In this document: positions 1 through 12,145 of the stretch, one piece after another | How positions within the stretch are numbered: position 1 is the stretch's first letter | How the letters are laid out: every line of letters starts with the position of its first letter | Notes under the pieces: model-generated | What the model saw: only the letters and a program-made list of their open reading frames with translations | What the model was told of the DNA's origin: nothing | Databases searched by the model: none | Translations under genes and position numbers: made by a program | Source of the DNA: Perognathus longimembris pacificus | Lineage: Eukaryota; Chordata; Mammalia; Rodentia; Heteromyidae | Direction: 5' to 3' | Length of the DNA: 64,000 nucleotides | NCBI RefSeq assembly: GCF_023159225.1 | Contig: NC_063176.1 | Location: 6,150,963-6,214,962 of the forward strand

Positions 1-1330
1 ATGCTATTTGTGTTTTCTCCCTCATCTCATTGTTAGGATGGAAGCTCAAGTCATTGATATTATAATTAAAGATATATGACAAAGAGCTGTCCTTGGCTGT
101 TGGATGTTTATAATTTGGTGAGTAGAAGTTTGGAAGACAATATCTGCCAGGTCTCTTTTCTTATAGGATCCTATTTAGGGTTCCCATTCTTGTAAAACAT
201 GAAACAACTTAATTGTAAATTCCTGGACCACCGTTTATTTAATGGGGCACGGAATGAAACCGAGAACTCATTGTTTCTTGGTGTACAATGATAGTATTAT
301 TATCCATACAAAATAATAATCTGTGAGCCAAGAAAAAGGCTATATTATCTTTATTCCCTTTTCTTCATGAGTCTAACTTTATGAAAAAGCTAACTTTAAA
401 ATAGTAAATAATGATAAAAACAATAGCCATCATGAAATAAGTACTGTGTGCCAGGTACTCTATACATATTTTTCTTCACACATTCCTTGAAAGTATCTTT
501 AAGGTAAGTACAAGAGATGTTATTTTATAGGGCCAGGAAATGAAACTTAATGAGAGAAATAAGTCATTTTAACTCTCATCCTCAGTAAATGGTAGAGCTG
601 AAAATTCAGACTTGGTGACTTCAAAGTCATTCAACAATAAAAACTATTTTATTATATTTCTATAACTTGCTCTAAGAAATATTTTAAGATCTAAATTTAG
701 CTTTCATACATACATTTTTTGAAATAGTGCACAATATATAAAATATTCTATAGAGAGAATACAAGGACAACAGAAATCATTTGTATCAGGTCAGAGGCTA
801 CCATTTCTATGAAAATATGAGAAACATCCAGTGAAAAGAATTACCAGCTTTGAGTAATAAAAGCACTGAGAATAAAATTTTATTCATTGGCTGACATGTT
901 GTATGGACATAAGAAAAATAGCTTCTTGAGAAGTAGATGCTTATACAGTACTTTATAAATATTCTCAGCTCTATAAAAAGAAAATATTCATGAAGGTTAT
1001 TTCTAAACTATATCATGTACAATTTGAATTAAATGAACTTTATGCCCATTATCTTATTTAATCCATAAGCTGGTCTAGATGTCTCTATTTATAATATCTA
1101 TTGATATATGCAATAAGAATTTCCTCCATTTTCATGGATCTAATTAAAACTAGCCCCCTCACTTTCATTGAGCTTCCCTCAAATCAGCTAGCATAAACTC
1201 AAATTGCATAGCAAGATATTCTATATGGCCATACAGAAATTGTGAGAAATTGTAGCTCATGAAACATGACATGGTAACACCACGGTAGTTCATGGTGTGA
1301 GTTCTTCCATAAGTTCCAGCAACAGATCTG
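1..1330. other. Unassigned AT-rich stretch
   Basis: No convincing reading frame, splice-bounded exon or recognisable repeat was seen. Composition is AT-rich and of ordinary complexity. Ancient, heavily mutated repeats could be present and would need a library search. Confidence 0.5.
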
Positions 1331-1391
1331 TTGTTATTATTATTATTAATTATTATTATTATTGCTAGTGTGTGTGTGCGTGTGCGTGTGC
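1331..1391. repeat. TTA-type then TG/CG microsatellite
   Basis: A run of ATT/TTA triplets (1331-1363) passes directly into an alternating TG tract with CG interruptions (about 1367-1391). It abuts the tail side of the antisense SINE at 1393, so it probably grew from that SINE's A-rich tail. Confidence 0.8.
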
Positions 1392-1392
1392 T

Positions 1393-1620
1393 TGTGCCAA
1401 TTCTGCAGCTCGATCTCAGGTATCTAGGTGCTGCCCTGAGCCATTTTGCTCCAGGTTAGCCCGCGACTCCTTGAACCACAGCTAGACTCCTAGCTTTTGG
1501 ATGGTTAATTAGAAATTAGTTTCATGGACGTTCCTACCAGGGCTAGCTTTGAACCAGGATCCTAAGATCTCAAAGTCTTAAATAGATAGGATTACAGGCA
1601 CGAGCCACTGGCACCTAGCT
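1393..1620 (-). repeat. SINE, B1-like head with Geo-type tail, antisense
   Basis: On the minus strand the right part reads as the B1/7SL-type body, with the words GGATTACAGGC and GAGCCACTGGC that reverse to the Pol III internal promoter region (GTGGCTC...GTAATCC). The left part is the Geo-like monomer. It is strongly diverged from the young copies, so it is an old insertion. Family membership is inferred by comparing copies within the window. Confidence 0.75.
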
Positions 1621-1973
1621 GGATTCAACTTTTAACCCCAAATGTGTTCCTAATCCTCTTTGCACATTATACGGAAAGAAAAATCTAACAAGTAAATGTT
1701 TGTCAATTTTTACACCTAATTTTATTAACCATGTGAGCACTTGGGTTTATTGACAGTGTTGCTCAGAGAGTAACCGTTTCCGTTTTCCTCCCTTCTTCTC
1801 ATTTCTTCCTCATCCTCTTCTTGTTGAAAATTCAGGAAAAAAAAAAAACATTACAAGGGAACTATTGCCTTTGTTCTGTAAAATATATTTTTTCATTATG
1901 AAACTCAATAATGAAAAGTATTTGATTTAATTGGAGTTGTGCTAAGTAGATCTTTGACCAGCCTTATTAATCA

Positions 1974-1976
<3 letters not shown>

Positions 1977-2014
<38 letters not shown>
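1977..2014. repeat. (TG)19 microsatellite
   Basis: An uninterrupted TG dinucleotide run of 38 bases. It is likely length-polymorphic. It supplies the artefactual His-Thr repeat seen in translations of this place. Confidence 0.97.
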
Positions 2015-2015
<1 letters not shown>

Positions 2016-2502
2016 ATATCTGGGGAGAAAAAGCAGCTGACGATCAAGACAAAATGTGTGGAGTGCGGGGTGGCTTGGGCTAATGCAGTTCTCCTGAGTT
2101 CTACACAATGATTTGAAAACCCCAAGCGTGGAAGGCCAGAGCATCAACAAGTGTCGCATAAACCGTTGCGGCCGTGGCCCTCAGACCCGAATGCTAAGTG
2201 GACCTCCTGGGATTGGTAATCAATTACAGGGGCCCATACATATAACACAATACTCACTAGCTGTTAAGACTGGCAAGTCTCCCTATGCAAAGCCACATGA
2301 ATTGATTTTTTTAAAGAGTTAATAAAACAATACATAATTGTTTGCAAAAGTAATTTTGCAGGAATACAAGTCTTATATACAGGATGCAGTTTGTACTGAC
2401 ATGCCTTTGTTTACAATCAATGTCTAAGAAGGAGAGTTTCTGCACACAATGTCCACTCATGAAACATAGATACCTTAACAATAGACCAAATCCACAGCAT
2501 CA
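2015..2502. other. Unassigned stretch with a short CpG-bearing patch
   Basis: A small patch near 2120-2220 has several CpGs and higher GC than its surroundings, but no recognised gene or repeat. A 69-codon open frame (2113-2322) has no features that suggest a protein. Confidence 0.35.
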
Positions 2503-2734
2503 CTGTGCTATCCTGGGGCTTGAACTCCTGGCCTGGGCACTGTCTCTGAGATTTTTATGCTCAAGGTTACCCCTTTATCACTTGAGCCACAGCTCCACAC
2601 CTGACATCTGGGTAGTTAAATGGAAGGTAAGAGTCTTACAGACTTGGCCGCCCAGTCTGGCTTCAAACCTCCATCCTCAGGTTTCAGCTTCCTAGGTAGT
2701 TAGGATCACATGCAAAAGCCACCAGTGCCTGCCT
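2503..2734 (-). repeat. SINE, B1-like head with Geo-type tail, antisense
   Basis: The Geo-type tail (CCTGGGGCTTGAACTC, reverse of GAGTTCAAGCCCCAGG) comes first on the plus strand, followed by the CTTGAGCCACAG block and then the B1-like head ending near AAAGCCACCAGTGCC. Moderately diverged. The 103-codon frame across it (2384-2695) is a by-product of the SINE. Confidence 0.85.
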
Positions 2735-2953
2735 ACATTCATATTTTTAAAACTTGTATTCAACATTTGCTTGGCTAAATAAAATTTTATGTTAAAGAGT
2801 TATGCCATCTCTAAAGTATTCTAATTAACTATTTTTTAAATCATATTCCTTCTTCCATGTACCAAAATCTCATATTCAACAATGAATTCTGTATTAAAAG
2901 AGGATTTGCTGTTTAGACCTGTCTATAAGACTTCGTTTCAAGTTAACCAAAGA

Positions 2954-2954
<1 letters not shown>

Positions 2955-2984
<30 letters not shown>
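2955..2984. repeat. (AC)15 microsatellite
   Basis: A pure AC run of 30 bases, followed by GTGC. Confidence 0.95.
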
Positions 2985-2988
<4 letters not shown>

Positions 2989-3410
2989 TCCTCAGTTAAC
3001 TACTTTTAATATATAAGAAAACCAACATTTGATATCTGTCATTTAATTAGTGATCTGAATATTTGATTGGTGATATTATATCAAATTTTTACTATTTAGA
3101 GCAAATTAGAAACTTTATCCATAGCTAGTCCTTCCTTTTCTTCCTGCTTGTAGATAATTAAACCAAATTAATAGTGACATTGTAAACTATCATTAGCAGA
3201 GCAAATAATAATTTATCAATATGATTTATCAAAACCCTTATGGCTCCATTTAAGTCACTTAAGTTATAAATAAGTTTCAGTCTTTACAGTTGAGGAAGAT
3301 GGAGAGATCTTTTGATTGAATTTATTTGTCCTTCACACATATCAATACTGGTTCAGAGAAACACAAACTCAGGAGATAACAAGTTGAACAAGAAATGTAC
3401 AACATAAAAG
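2985..3410. other. Unassigned AT-rich stretch
   Basis: No coding signal or recognisable repeat was identified. Confidence 0.5.
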
Positions 3411-3495
3411 GTGAGTTTGATCAAGATGAATTGTACTCATGACTGACTTACAGAATTATAACCTTTTGTACAAGTCCTCAATAATATTTTTAAGT
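3411..3495 (+). repeat. Possible L1 3' end, old
   Basis: The words ATTGTACTCATGACTGACTT and AATTATAACCTTTTGTACAA resemble the end of rodent L1 3'UTRs (acatatgtaactgtaacccctctgtacatc type), and a similar older version sits at 58530-58620. Heavily diverged, so the assignment is tentative. Confidence 0.4.
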
Positions 3496-4391
3496 TCATG
3501 AAATATGAATGGTAGTGCATCAGTTTAAATTTATTTTTGGAGAATCTGTTAAATAAGAGAAGTTTTATCATATTCCTGTTATTTTATTATTAATATGAAC
3601 ATCTCCAAAAGATAATAAATTCAAATTGAAGAGAAATGATTAATTATCTGTGTTTGCTCTATATGAAACACTGGTGTACTAGCTAGACTAGTGAGAAATA
3701 CAAAATGAACTGGTGAGAAGCCATCTGTATTTCCTGTCCAATACTTTAAAACTATCTCCCCTGCTTTCATTATCACATTGTTCAATAACAATGTAACAGA
3801 AGCTTAATCACCAGGATATCATTGGTATATTTCATGGCCCTCAACATGTTTTTATTGCCTCCAGAAATGTTTCAAAGTTAATTGTAGTATTCAGCATATT
3901 TTCATATCTACTGGATTCCACAAAGTGGATTTGAAAACAATCTCTGAATAAACATCCATGTTAGTCTAAAACTAAATCAAATGCCCAAAGCAAGAGATAA
4001 AAAACACAGAACTTAATTTGCCCATAATAGGAAACAATGCATCAACTAGGGTTTATATGCCTTATTGTTTAACTCTTAGAATTATTTTACTATATATTAT
4101 CACATTCAAATTATGTATTCAAAAGTTTGTATGTTGAAGGTCAAATATTATCACTTCTGTTAGGTAGCTATCTCTATTTACTAAAAAATATTTTTTTCAA
4201 TTTTAATATTCTCTATTCTTTCAGAACTATTTTATAGCAGATACTAAATATACTTTATTGGTGCATCATTCTTTGATCGGAATTCTGCAATGATAAATTC
4301 AGGCTTAATGATGAAATAGCAGCTCCTTAATATATGAGACTGAATCTAGATTCAAATGTTATTTTTAATTTTTGTAATCTTAAGACGTTAC
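3496..4391. other. Unassigned AT-rich stretch
   Basis: No gene, exon or clear repeat was recognised. Short AT-rich words only. Confidence 0.5.
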
Positions 4392-4402
4392 TATTTAACC
4401 TC

Positions 4403-4841
4403 TTCTTCCTCCTCCTCCCCCTCCTCCTCCTCCCCCGTCTCCTTTTCTTCTTCTTTTTATTGTCAAGGTAATGTACAGAGAAGTAACATTTCCATATTTG
4501 AGATAGTGAATCAATTTCTTGTCAAACTTGCTACTCTTCCCTCATTTTTCTCCAACCTTCCCATACCCGAGTTCCCCCCACACCCGGACCCCAAATTGTA
4601 CAGTAATTTCCAACGTATTGTCTTGTGAGTATCGAGGTTGCATTGGTCCTCCCTTTGTCCTTTGTCTCGCCGTTTGAATGTCCCCCTTCCCTTCCCTAAT
4701 TCAGATAAGCATATATACAATATCCAGGGTACCAAAATCAAATACAGTGACAACAGAGGATAAACCATAAGAAAGAATAATGAAATAAAAAATTTCACAT
4801 AGTACATTAAAAATAGCCACAATAATGGAAAAATCTCTTCT
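4403..4841 (-). mobile_element. L1 3'UTR fragment, antisense, with polypurine tail
   Basis: The 3'UTR of a 5'-truncated L1 on the minus strand. It aligns along its length with the copies at 49384-49903 and 46485-46915: shared words include TTATTGTCAAGGTAATGTAC, AAATTGTACAGTAATTTCCA and ACAGAGGATAAACCATA. The tail (left, 4403-4458) has become a TTC/CCT-rich tract instead of pure T. The flanks TATTTAACCTC (4392-4402) and TATTTATGACCTC (4842-4854) look like a diverged TSD. The 90- and 103-codon frames across it are by-products. Confidence 0.8.
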
Positions 4842-4854
4842 TATTTATGACCTC

Positions 4855-5461
4855 AGTTTCTGGATTTACTTTATTGTTCAGTTATAGCTACCAGATCTGA
4901 GATGTCTAGCTTTTCCTCAAATTCAATACACTTTGGAGGCTGGTTCCGTGGCATTGACCATGTTACCAAGTTCAAATGCTTGACCTACTACACAAAATAA
5001 ATGAATCCTATGTTTGCACCAAAGACTTTATGTCTAATTCATAATTTACATTTTCATATACATTTTCTGGCTTTGTGTATAACCACTTGGATTCATGGCT
5101 AGTGAAGCATCCAACACTTTTATAATTTTGCTTGAAGACTTTATTTTCTTTATCTGCTATAGATAAACAATTAGTATTATAAATGCCCATGCTATTTAGG
5201 AAGAAAGGAATTATAGGTTTCCTATAAGCAAAGAGATATGCTTTTTTCTTAAGGAAATTCAATGGCTATTCAGATTAATTTGTGAGAACAATAAAAGTCA
5301 CTTATGAAAATTAATCTGAAAAAGTTTTGTCACATAATTTCATTGGAAATAATTACCAGGAACAAAATTAGGATTTAGTATAAAGTAAATGCTTAATGTG
5401 TCAAGTCCCGATATAATTTTGTAGTACAGAAACTAATCTCAGACATAACTATGACTTAGGT
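4855..5461. other. Unassigned AT-rich stretch
   Basis: No recognised gene or repeat. An 84-codon minus frame (5008-5262) lacks any domain or composition suggesting a real protein. Confidence 0.45.
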
Positions 5462-5475
5462 AAAAAAGTTATCAG
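5462..5475 (+). repeat. Target-site duplication, left copy
   Basis: AAAAAAGTTATCAG, repeated exactly at 5678-5691 on the far side of the IDL-Geo SINE. The match marks one L1-mediated insertion event. Confidence 0.9.
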
Positions 5476-5677
5476 GGGCTGGGAATATGGCCTAGTGGCA
5501 AGAGCGCTTGTCTCCTATACATGAAGCCCTGGGTTCGATTCCCCAGCACCACATATATAGAAAATGGCCAGAAGTGGTGCTGTGGCTCAAGTGGCAGAAG
5601 AGTGCTAGCCTTGAGCAAAAGGAAGCCAGGGACACTGCTCAGGCCCTGAGTCCAAGCCCCAGGACTGGCAAAAAAAA
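5476..5677 (+). repeat. IDL-Geo SINE, sense
   Basis: A dimeric SINE. The left monomer is tRNA-Ala/ID-like, with A-box TGGCCTAGTGG and B-box GGTTCGATTCC, ending CCCCAGCACC. The right monomer (Geo) begins near GGCCAGAAGTGG, contains GTGGCTCAAGTGGCAG and GCTAGCCTTGAGC, and ends CCCCAGGACTGGC before a poly-A. It carries the GCAAAAGGAAG variant where the youngest copies have GCGGGAAGAAG, so it belongs to a slightly older subfamily. Perfect 14-bp TSDs flank it. Confidence 0.95.
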
Positions 5678-5691
5678 AAAAAAGTTATCAG

Positions 5692-8533
5692 TCTCTTATA
5701 ATTTCTTCTTTGCTAGGGAAGGTGGCTGACAGTGAATAAATACTTATTTGAAGTGTTCTTATTTGAATAATAAACATTTCTTACGTTGGGATATGAGAAA
5801 AAGAGAAATGATTTGGGGAGTAATGATGAGTTTCATGTTTGGGGTATACTGGAAGGTACTAGAAATATGTTCATGTTGGAATGTCTAATAAGAAGGAAGA
5901 AAGGAAGTAGAAGTTGCTTTGGCAAGTCAAATGTGCAGATATGAGTTTGAGATGTTATCAGTCAGGTGAATTTATAACAGATATCATAGGATTTGTCACC
6001 TATCATAGAAAGAGTTCAGAAGTGGAAACCTGAAAAATACTCATATTTAGACATCGTAAGGAGGAAGAGACAAAATGTGGACATTCTTCAGTGTTTTTAT
6101 TACTTTTGTGATGACATTGTGTACTATTTAGTACCATAAAACCTATCAGTAAAAATCTCCTAGGCCTTATTCTATTAGCTTTACATATTTCAACTGAAAT
6201 AAAAAGAAAGTGAAAAAGTATGGCATTAATGTGTCCTATTCATTTCCATCACTGAAGTGTTTTTCGTTTAGTAAGATTGCAACAGTCACCATTTTTGTGG
6301 GATGATCCTCTTATATAGTTAAGTGGTATATAAATAACAATCAATTCATATTAAATAATTGCACTATTAGATGTAAAACTTACCAAACCATACCATAGAA
6401 CATAATTGTATAGTTCACTGTAATTACATAATGCTCAAATGGTGTTAAAATAACCGAAATGATGACATTAAAGTAAAATTACTTAAGCCAGTCTCTATTC
6501 AGAATGTAATGACTACATTACTAATAAGACTGGTTCTAAATTTTGGAATTACATCCTGGAGGAAATTTACATTTTCCCTAAAATTAATTTAACAACATTA
6601 AAGGAAAGCCTGAGGAGAAAACACGCAAACACAATATCTATTTATTTGCGCCATGTGTTTTACTACTTACTGATTAAAATGTTTTTATATTCAATCTGTT
6701 GAGATTGCAAATGTATTTGCCCATAAATAACTTCAATCACTTTTATAATTAGTTTCATCTTTAGCAATAAATAAATCAGATTCTAGGACTTTGATCACTT
6801 CTTGGGGACTGAAACCTAGCATCACAGAAGAATTGAGAATAAGTTTTGAAAGACAAAATTTCTGTTACCCTAATGTTCTATGTAGTTCTATGTAGTATAA
6901 TTTAATCAGCCTTAAGACATCCAGACAAAGAATAGGACAATTTTTGCTGGTAAATAATATATTTAAGTAGACATAATGCAAAAGATCTGTAGATAATCAC
7001 TTTACTATTTTGAATGGATGATATTAATTCAAATAAAACTATCAACAAGATGAAGAGAGGAGCTTTATGACTGTATTCCTGGCATTCAGGTAGCAGAAGA
7101 AGAGCCACGACAAATTCAAGATCAGAGTGGATTACATAGTGAAGTTCCATCTTAAAACCCCTCCCCACCTACCTTTCAGCTCCACAGATGAAACTGACCA
7201 TAAGACAAATGCTAGGGGACAGTAAGAAACTCAGAAGCTTTGTCATCAAATTGGTGAAATATGCCCCAATAGTTCTAAATTGCTTTCATAGGCATCTTAC
7301 CTATGATTTTGTCTTTAATACACAAAGAAAAACCTTTCTAATTATGTGTCCAACAATAATAGACATTATATCCTAATTTTCCTGCAGGAAACAATTCACT
7401 GCCCTTTATTTCTCCTCTTTGACAACTTTTCTAAAGACCTGTAAGCTGTGGGTGTAAGGCCTGTGGAAGGAAACAAGAATCAACTGAAAAGCTGGGACAT
7501 CTGTGGTTGTAATATATTAAAATATTTAATATAGAATATTTTAGAAGGAATATAATAAATATTACTTTAAATATAAGATATCATGAGTTGTGAGATATTG
7601 GGAATCACGATGGCCTTGTGAACTTTAATTAGACTGATGTTTCCTGCCAAATTCTGTAAAAGAATATTTCCTTTATTTTGGAGTATCATTATATATATAA
7701 AGGCAAAGATACTTCTCACCCATGGTGTAATTTATTCACTGATTAAGACTCTGGGCAATCAGTACTCAAATATCTTACATTGACTTAACAATCTAAATAT
7801 ATTCAGAGCCATTTATGTCATGGTTAGCACTCAAACTAATTTATTCAATAACTACCTATACAAAAATATATCTCTGCATTAATTACAATATTGATCAACA
7901 CTGTTCCATTTTCTAATTCTTACATTATTTATAAATCAGATTAATGTCATTTATGACAGTTATTTACAAATCCATTACTTATAAATGTATAGCATGGACT
8001 GCTGTATTATGGAAAATGTGCTAGTCTTTTTTCTTCCCAAACTAGAGCAGGGTGATTGTGACTTTAGAGATCAGGCTTCCAAATTACAGATGACATCAAT
8101 TACTGGATTGTCCAAAGACAAATGATTTAAAAAAAAATCCATTTACCTGTAACATTGACCTCATGCCAGTATTCAGTAAGAGTCTTTGAATCTTTGTACT
8201 CTTGAATATGATCACAAAAATTAGAAGGTAAATTCCCATCATGCACAATATTACTAAACTATACATAATATAATCTATCAGAGACTTCTGTGTCTTATGT
8301 GTTTATTAACTTTAAGTTGAAAATATAGATACTCTTTTTTAAATTTTCAAATCTAATAACATTATTACGGAAAATACCAAAAAAATAGGAAGAGTAAAAA
8401 GAAAAATTTCAAATTGTTTGTCCTAATATACCAATGAGTTTGGGAGCATATTCTCTGTCAAAATAATCACACTGTCAAATTATGAATTTTAATATGACAA
8501 ATATCATATGCAAAACACTGATCGAGTAGACTA
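5692..8533. other. Unassigned AT-rich stretch of 2.8 kb
   Basis: No gene, exon, RNA or clear repeat was recognised. The open frames at 6902-7168 (minus) and 7188-7376 (plus) have no recognisable domains, no supporting codon pattern and AT-driven composition. Old diverged repeats could be hidden here. Confidence 0.5.
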
Positions 8534-8551
8534 TGTTTAATCAATTTTCTT
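8534..8551 (+). repeat. Target-site duplication, left copy
   Basis: TGTTTAATCAATTTTCTT here matches TGTTTAATCAACTTTCTT at 9331-9348 with one mismatch in 18 bases. It bounds the L1 insertion exactly. Confidence 0.93.
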
Positions 8552-9330
8552 TTTTTTCTCAAATTTTTATTATCAAACTGATGTACAGAGAGGTTACAGT
8601 TTCATACATTGGGCATTGGATACATTTCTTGTACTGTTTGTTACCTCCTCCCTCATTCCCCCCTCCCTCCCCCCCTTTCCCTCCCCCCCCAGGTGTTCAG
8701 TTCACTTACACCAAACAGTTTTGCAAGTATTGCTTTTGTAGTTATTTCTCTTTTTTTACCCTGTGTCTCTCAAATTTGGTATTCCCTTTGAATTTCCTAT
8801 TTCCAATACCAGTAAACATGGTTTCCAATATACTCAGATAAGATTACAGAGATAGTGTAGGTACAACCACTGGAAGGTGATACAAGAACATCATCAATAA
8901 TAGAAGCTACACATACACATAGGACGTTGAAAGTAGTTACAACTGTGATATATCAATTGTTTCCATAACATGGAGTTCATTTCACTTAGCATCATCTTAT
9001 GTGTTCATAAGGGTATAGCTATTGGGCCTTGTGATGCTCTGCTATGGCTTGCCTAAACCTGTACTAATTATTCCCAATAAGGGAGGTCATAGAGTCCATG
9101 TTTCTTTGGGTCTGGCTCACTTCACTTAGTATAACTTTTTCCAAGTCCTTCCATTTCCGTACAAATGGAACAATGTCATTCTTTCTGATAGAGGCATAAA
9201 ATTCCATTGTGTATATGTACCACATTTTCCTGATCCATTCATCTATGGAGGGGCATCTGGGTTGGTTCCAGATTCTCGCTATGACAAATTGTGCTGTGAT
9301 GAACATTGTTGTGCTGGTGGCATTACTGTG
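8552..9330 (-). mobile_element. 5'-truncated L1, antisense, with ORF2 C-terminus
   Basis: A 779-bp L1 copy on the minus strand flanked by 18-bp TSDs. From 5' to 3' on its own strand it holds the end of ORF2 (9330 down to 9064), then a 3'UTR of about 500 bases with a G-rich tract (8647-8695, seen as C-runs on the plus strand), then CATCAGTTTGATAATAAAAA-type end words and poly-A. The TSD is still 94% identical, so the insertion is fairly young. It is dead on arrival, having no promoter, ORF1, endonuclease or reverse transcriptase. Confidence 0.93.
9064..9330 (-). pseudogene. L1 ORF2 C-terminal fragment
   Basis: The open frame carries the L1 ORF2p C-terminal block: WNQPRCPSIDEW, followed by RKMWYIYTMEFYASIRKND, VRKWKDLEKVILSEVSQTQR and a final SLIGNN. 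This is the region downstream of the reverse transcriptase in mammalian L1 ORF2p. The stop codon (9064-9066) passes straight into the 3'UTR, so it is the natural end of ORF2. Only about 7% of ORF2 (usually about 1,275 residues) is present. Confidence 0.93.
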
Positions 9331-9348
9331 TGTTTAATCAACTTTCTT

Positions 9349-10572
9349 ACTACAGATTTTCATAAAATAAACTATCAATTTAATTACTTTCCATGATATA
9401 TATTTACATAAATGTAAATTTATATAGATTGTATCTGTGAACCTAAATAAATGTCACATTATTCAATATCAAGTTGCAAGAATACTTTCATCTACTTGTG
9501 GCAACTTTGTTTTTAAACTATAAGCTATGTTCTGGGTCATCTATGTAACCTGTTTGGAAAATAGCAAGAAATACACATTTTTGTTGAAAAGTTATGAAAT
9601 TTATAGTTAAATATACAGTCTTATAAGTCAACATTTTCAGCAAGTATTTCTTTGGGAAGTTTGGCTGTATATGCCAGTCTTCATACCAAGCAACGACACC
9701 TTTTGAGATTTCCAGCAAGAGCAATGAGTGAGAAAGCATTCATATCAGTTCTTCAGCTTCATTCTCTGAATCTCTTTATAGACTTATCTCAGTCAGAATC
9801 TACTAAAAGAAATACTTGCCGTTTACTTAGTTGGCAGGTCTGTAGATCTGACATATATGAATGCCGAGAAATTTTTCAGCAGTACAAACCAACAGCAGAT
9901 CAAACTTCTAACTGAAAAAGTTCTAAAATACATAAACATGACATTGCCGAAGAAACATAAAAACCATGGTTTCTCCTTCAGCTATATTATATAGATTGTA
10001 CCATGTTATCTTAGGGTATCACGAGTCGGTGCTAATCAATTGTACACTGAGAGATGGAGTTTGACTGTGGTCACAACTTGAGTGACAGTTTGGAACATGA
10101 ATGAGTGTTACAGGATTTGTTCTTTTTTATATGGACTATTGACAGCCCAACAATGTTGTTAGCCTGTGGTCAACCTGATGTGATTTGAAAGATCAAATGT
10201 GTCAAAGAAGAAATAGATGTGACAGACTGCAGACTAGGACACTGATTCCAGTTGGCAACAATCCAATGAGAGAGGGTAAATGAAGTCTTGAGCTTATATG
10301 TAAATAACTAAGAAAAAAGGGGAGGGAGGAAATACTAATAATGAGAGTTTTTAAAAGGAAAATCAATGAAAGTTTGAAATGCAAGATTAAGTTTCCAATT
10401 GAATTTTGTGGGGGATATCGTAGGGACAACCAACAGAAAAGGAAAAACTTATTTATGGTTGAGCCAATATTGCAATATGTTAATATGGTATAAGATAAGT
10501 CCAGTGAGGATAGAATGTGGAAGAAATTGAAAGGGCATAGTTGAAGGAGAGTTTCTTAGTTTAATTTTTTTG
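9349..10572. other. Unassigned stretch
   Basis: An open frame at 9652-9915 (87 codons) has fairly balanced codon composition but matches nothing I recognise. The remainder is AT-rich with no clear repeats. Confidence 0.45.
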
Positions 10573-10800
10573 GTCGGTTTGGGGGCTTGAACTCAGGGTC
10601 TGGGCATTGTCCCTCAGCTCCTTGCTCAAAGCTAGCTCTCTCCCATTTGAGCTACAGTGCCACTTCCTGTTTGCTGGTGGTTAGTTAGTGATACCAGTCT
10701 CACAGGTTCTCTCCTGCCCTGGCTGGCTTTGAACCTCATTCTTCAGATCTCAGCCTCTGGAGTAGCTAGGGTTACAGGCGTGAGCCACCAGTGCCAGGCA
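10573..10800 (-). repeat. SINE, B1-like head with Geo-type tail, antisense
   Basis: A near full-length composite. The Geo-type tail (GGGGGCTTGAACTCAGGGTC) is on the left, then the ATTTGAGCTACAGTGCCACTT block, then the B1-like head with CTCAGCCTCTGGAGTAGCTA and GGGTTACAGGCGTGAGCCAC. It is well preserved and shows both halves clearly. Confidence 0.92.
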
Positions 10801-11029
10801 AGGATTATTCTGTAAGGTGTAAAGTTGTCAAAGAAGAAGAGAAAATCTAGCAATGTTAACAGGTCTGGGATGACAACAAGTAGTACAACTTTAAGTCTCT
10901 AAAAGTGTGAAGAAATACTTTCTCACTAGATATGAAAATGAAATATTTAGAAAGATGAAAGAAATAAAAATTCAAGTTTTATCAGTAAAGCCTTTTACAA
11001 TACAGATTCATTCACTATTTCATTTGTAA
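10801..11029. other. Unassigned short stretch
   Basis: Nothing recognised between the SINE and the LTR-like block. Confidence 0.5.
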
Positions 11030-11342
11030 TTAGGTGTTTTGTTTGTATGGATTTAAAGCCTGCTTACATTCTGTTAAAATTTCAGTGTTCCATATTGGGC
11101 AGGACAGCGTCTGTACGTGTATGTACAACAGTGTGTATGTGCACATACTCAAGTCCCCTCTCCCCTTTCTCTCTCTCACTTCGCTTTCTCGCGTACTCTC
11201 TCTTGCTTCCTTTCTCTCTTTCTCTCTTTTTCCTTCCCCTCTGTCTCCCCCAGCCTCCATCTTATGCAGGCCACAGTTTGCTCTCCCCATAATAAACTCT
11301 TTTCTGCGTGAACCATGTGATGGGTTCCCTCCCCCAGGAACC

Positions 11343-11344
<2 letters not shown>
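11030..11344 (+). mobile_element. Possible LTR remnant with CT-rich core
   Basis: A CT-rich stretch (about 11155-11250) is followed by CCATAATAAACTCTTTTCTG, an AATAAA-type signal with the context common in rodent LTRs, and then a GC-richer end running into the AC microsatellite. No TG...CA ends or TSD were established, so this is tentative. The overlapping open frames on both strands are low-complexity artefacts. Confidence 0.35.

Positions 11345-11382
<38 letters not shown>
11345..11382. repeat. (AC)19 microsatellite
   Basis: A pure AC run of 38 bases, probably length-variable. Confidence 0.97.
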
Positions 11383-11384
<2 letters not shown>

Positions 11385-11931
11385 GAATGAAGTGCAATGT
11401 ATAATTATTGTCTAAATGCATGCATTTGTGTTGGTTGTATATATTGTTGATTTGCAGTTTTCTACCCCATTTCTTTCTTTATTAATGTTACACTAAAATG
11501 ACAATTTAACTTTTTACCATTAAGATATCTTTTGGTATCTCATAATGCTAGAATATCTTCTTAAATGTATGTATCAATCAGTGCTATATAAGTTATTTTA
11601 TTTCCATCATACATGCCACCATAATCTTTCAGAAATATTTATTATAGAAGTATTAAATGCATCAGTAATGTCTCCTATTATAGTGCACTATGCTATACTA
11701 CACTTATTAAAATCTTCTATGATTCTCCTTAGAAATTTGAAGTTTTAAACCTCTACTAAAATTGTGGTGCATTTAGTATTCACATTTTTATTCAATATGA
11801 ATACCTACTCTATTATTTGCAGTCTTCATTTTTATAAGAACTACGTTAAAACTGGAAGCTTAAAACTTTACAGTTTCCTAAGCATTCATATTCATTTTTT
11901 CAACCCAAATATGTGGGCAATATAAAAATAT
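11383..11931. other. Unassigned AT-rich stretch
   Basis: No gene or repeat recognised. Confidence 0.5.
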
Positions 11932-12145
11932 CCATTATATCCTAGCTACTCAGGTAGCTGAGATCTGGGAATCATGCTTCAAAACCAGCTCAAATGAAAG
12001 TGTGTGAGACTCTTACCTGCACTCACCTACCAAAAAGCTGGAAATGAAGTTGGGGCAGAAAGGGTAGAACACTAGCCTTGAGCCAAGCACACTCAGGAAC
12101 AGAGCTCGGCCCTCAGTTCAAATCCCCCGAACTGGCACCCAAAAG
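11932..12145 (+). repeat. SINE, B1-like head with Geo-type tail, sense, old
   Basis: The B1-like head (ATCCTAGCTACTCAGGTAGC, GAGATCTGGGAATCATG) is followed by the Geo-like half (GTAGAACACTAGCCTTGAGC) and the tail CAGTTCAAATCCCCCGAACT, in which a B-box-like GTTCAAATC is intact. Confidence 0.8.

Noticed and set aside
8533..8841. 102-codon Pro/Phe-rich frame, with similar frames at 46152-46364 and 47185-47424
   Set aside because: These are antisense readings of the L1 3'UTR and its G-rich tract, not conserved proteins.
11345..11382. Short direct repeats and dinucleotide tracts as possible CRISPR-like arrays
   Set aside because: These are simple microsatellites in a mammalian genome. There are no spaced repeats with unique spacers and no cas genes.
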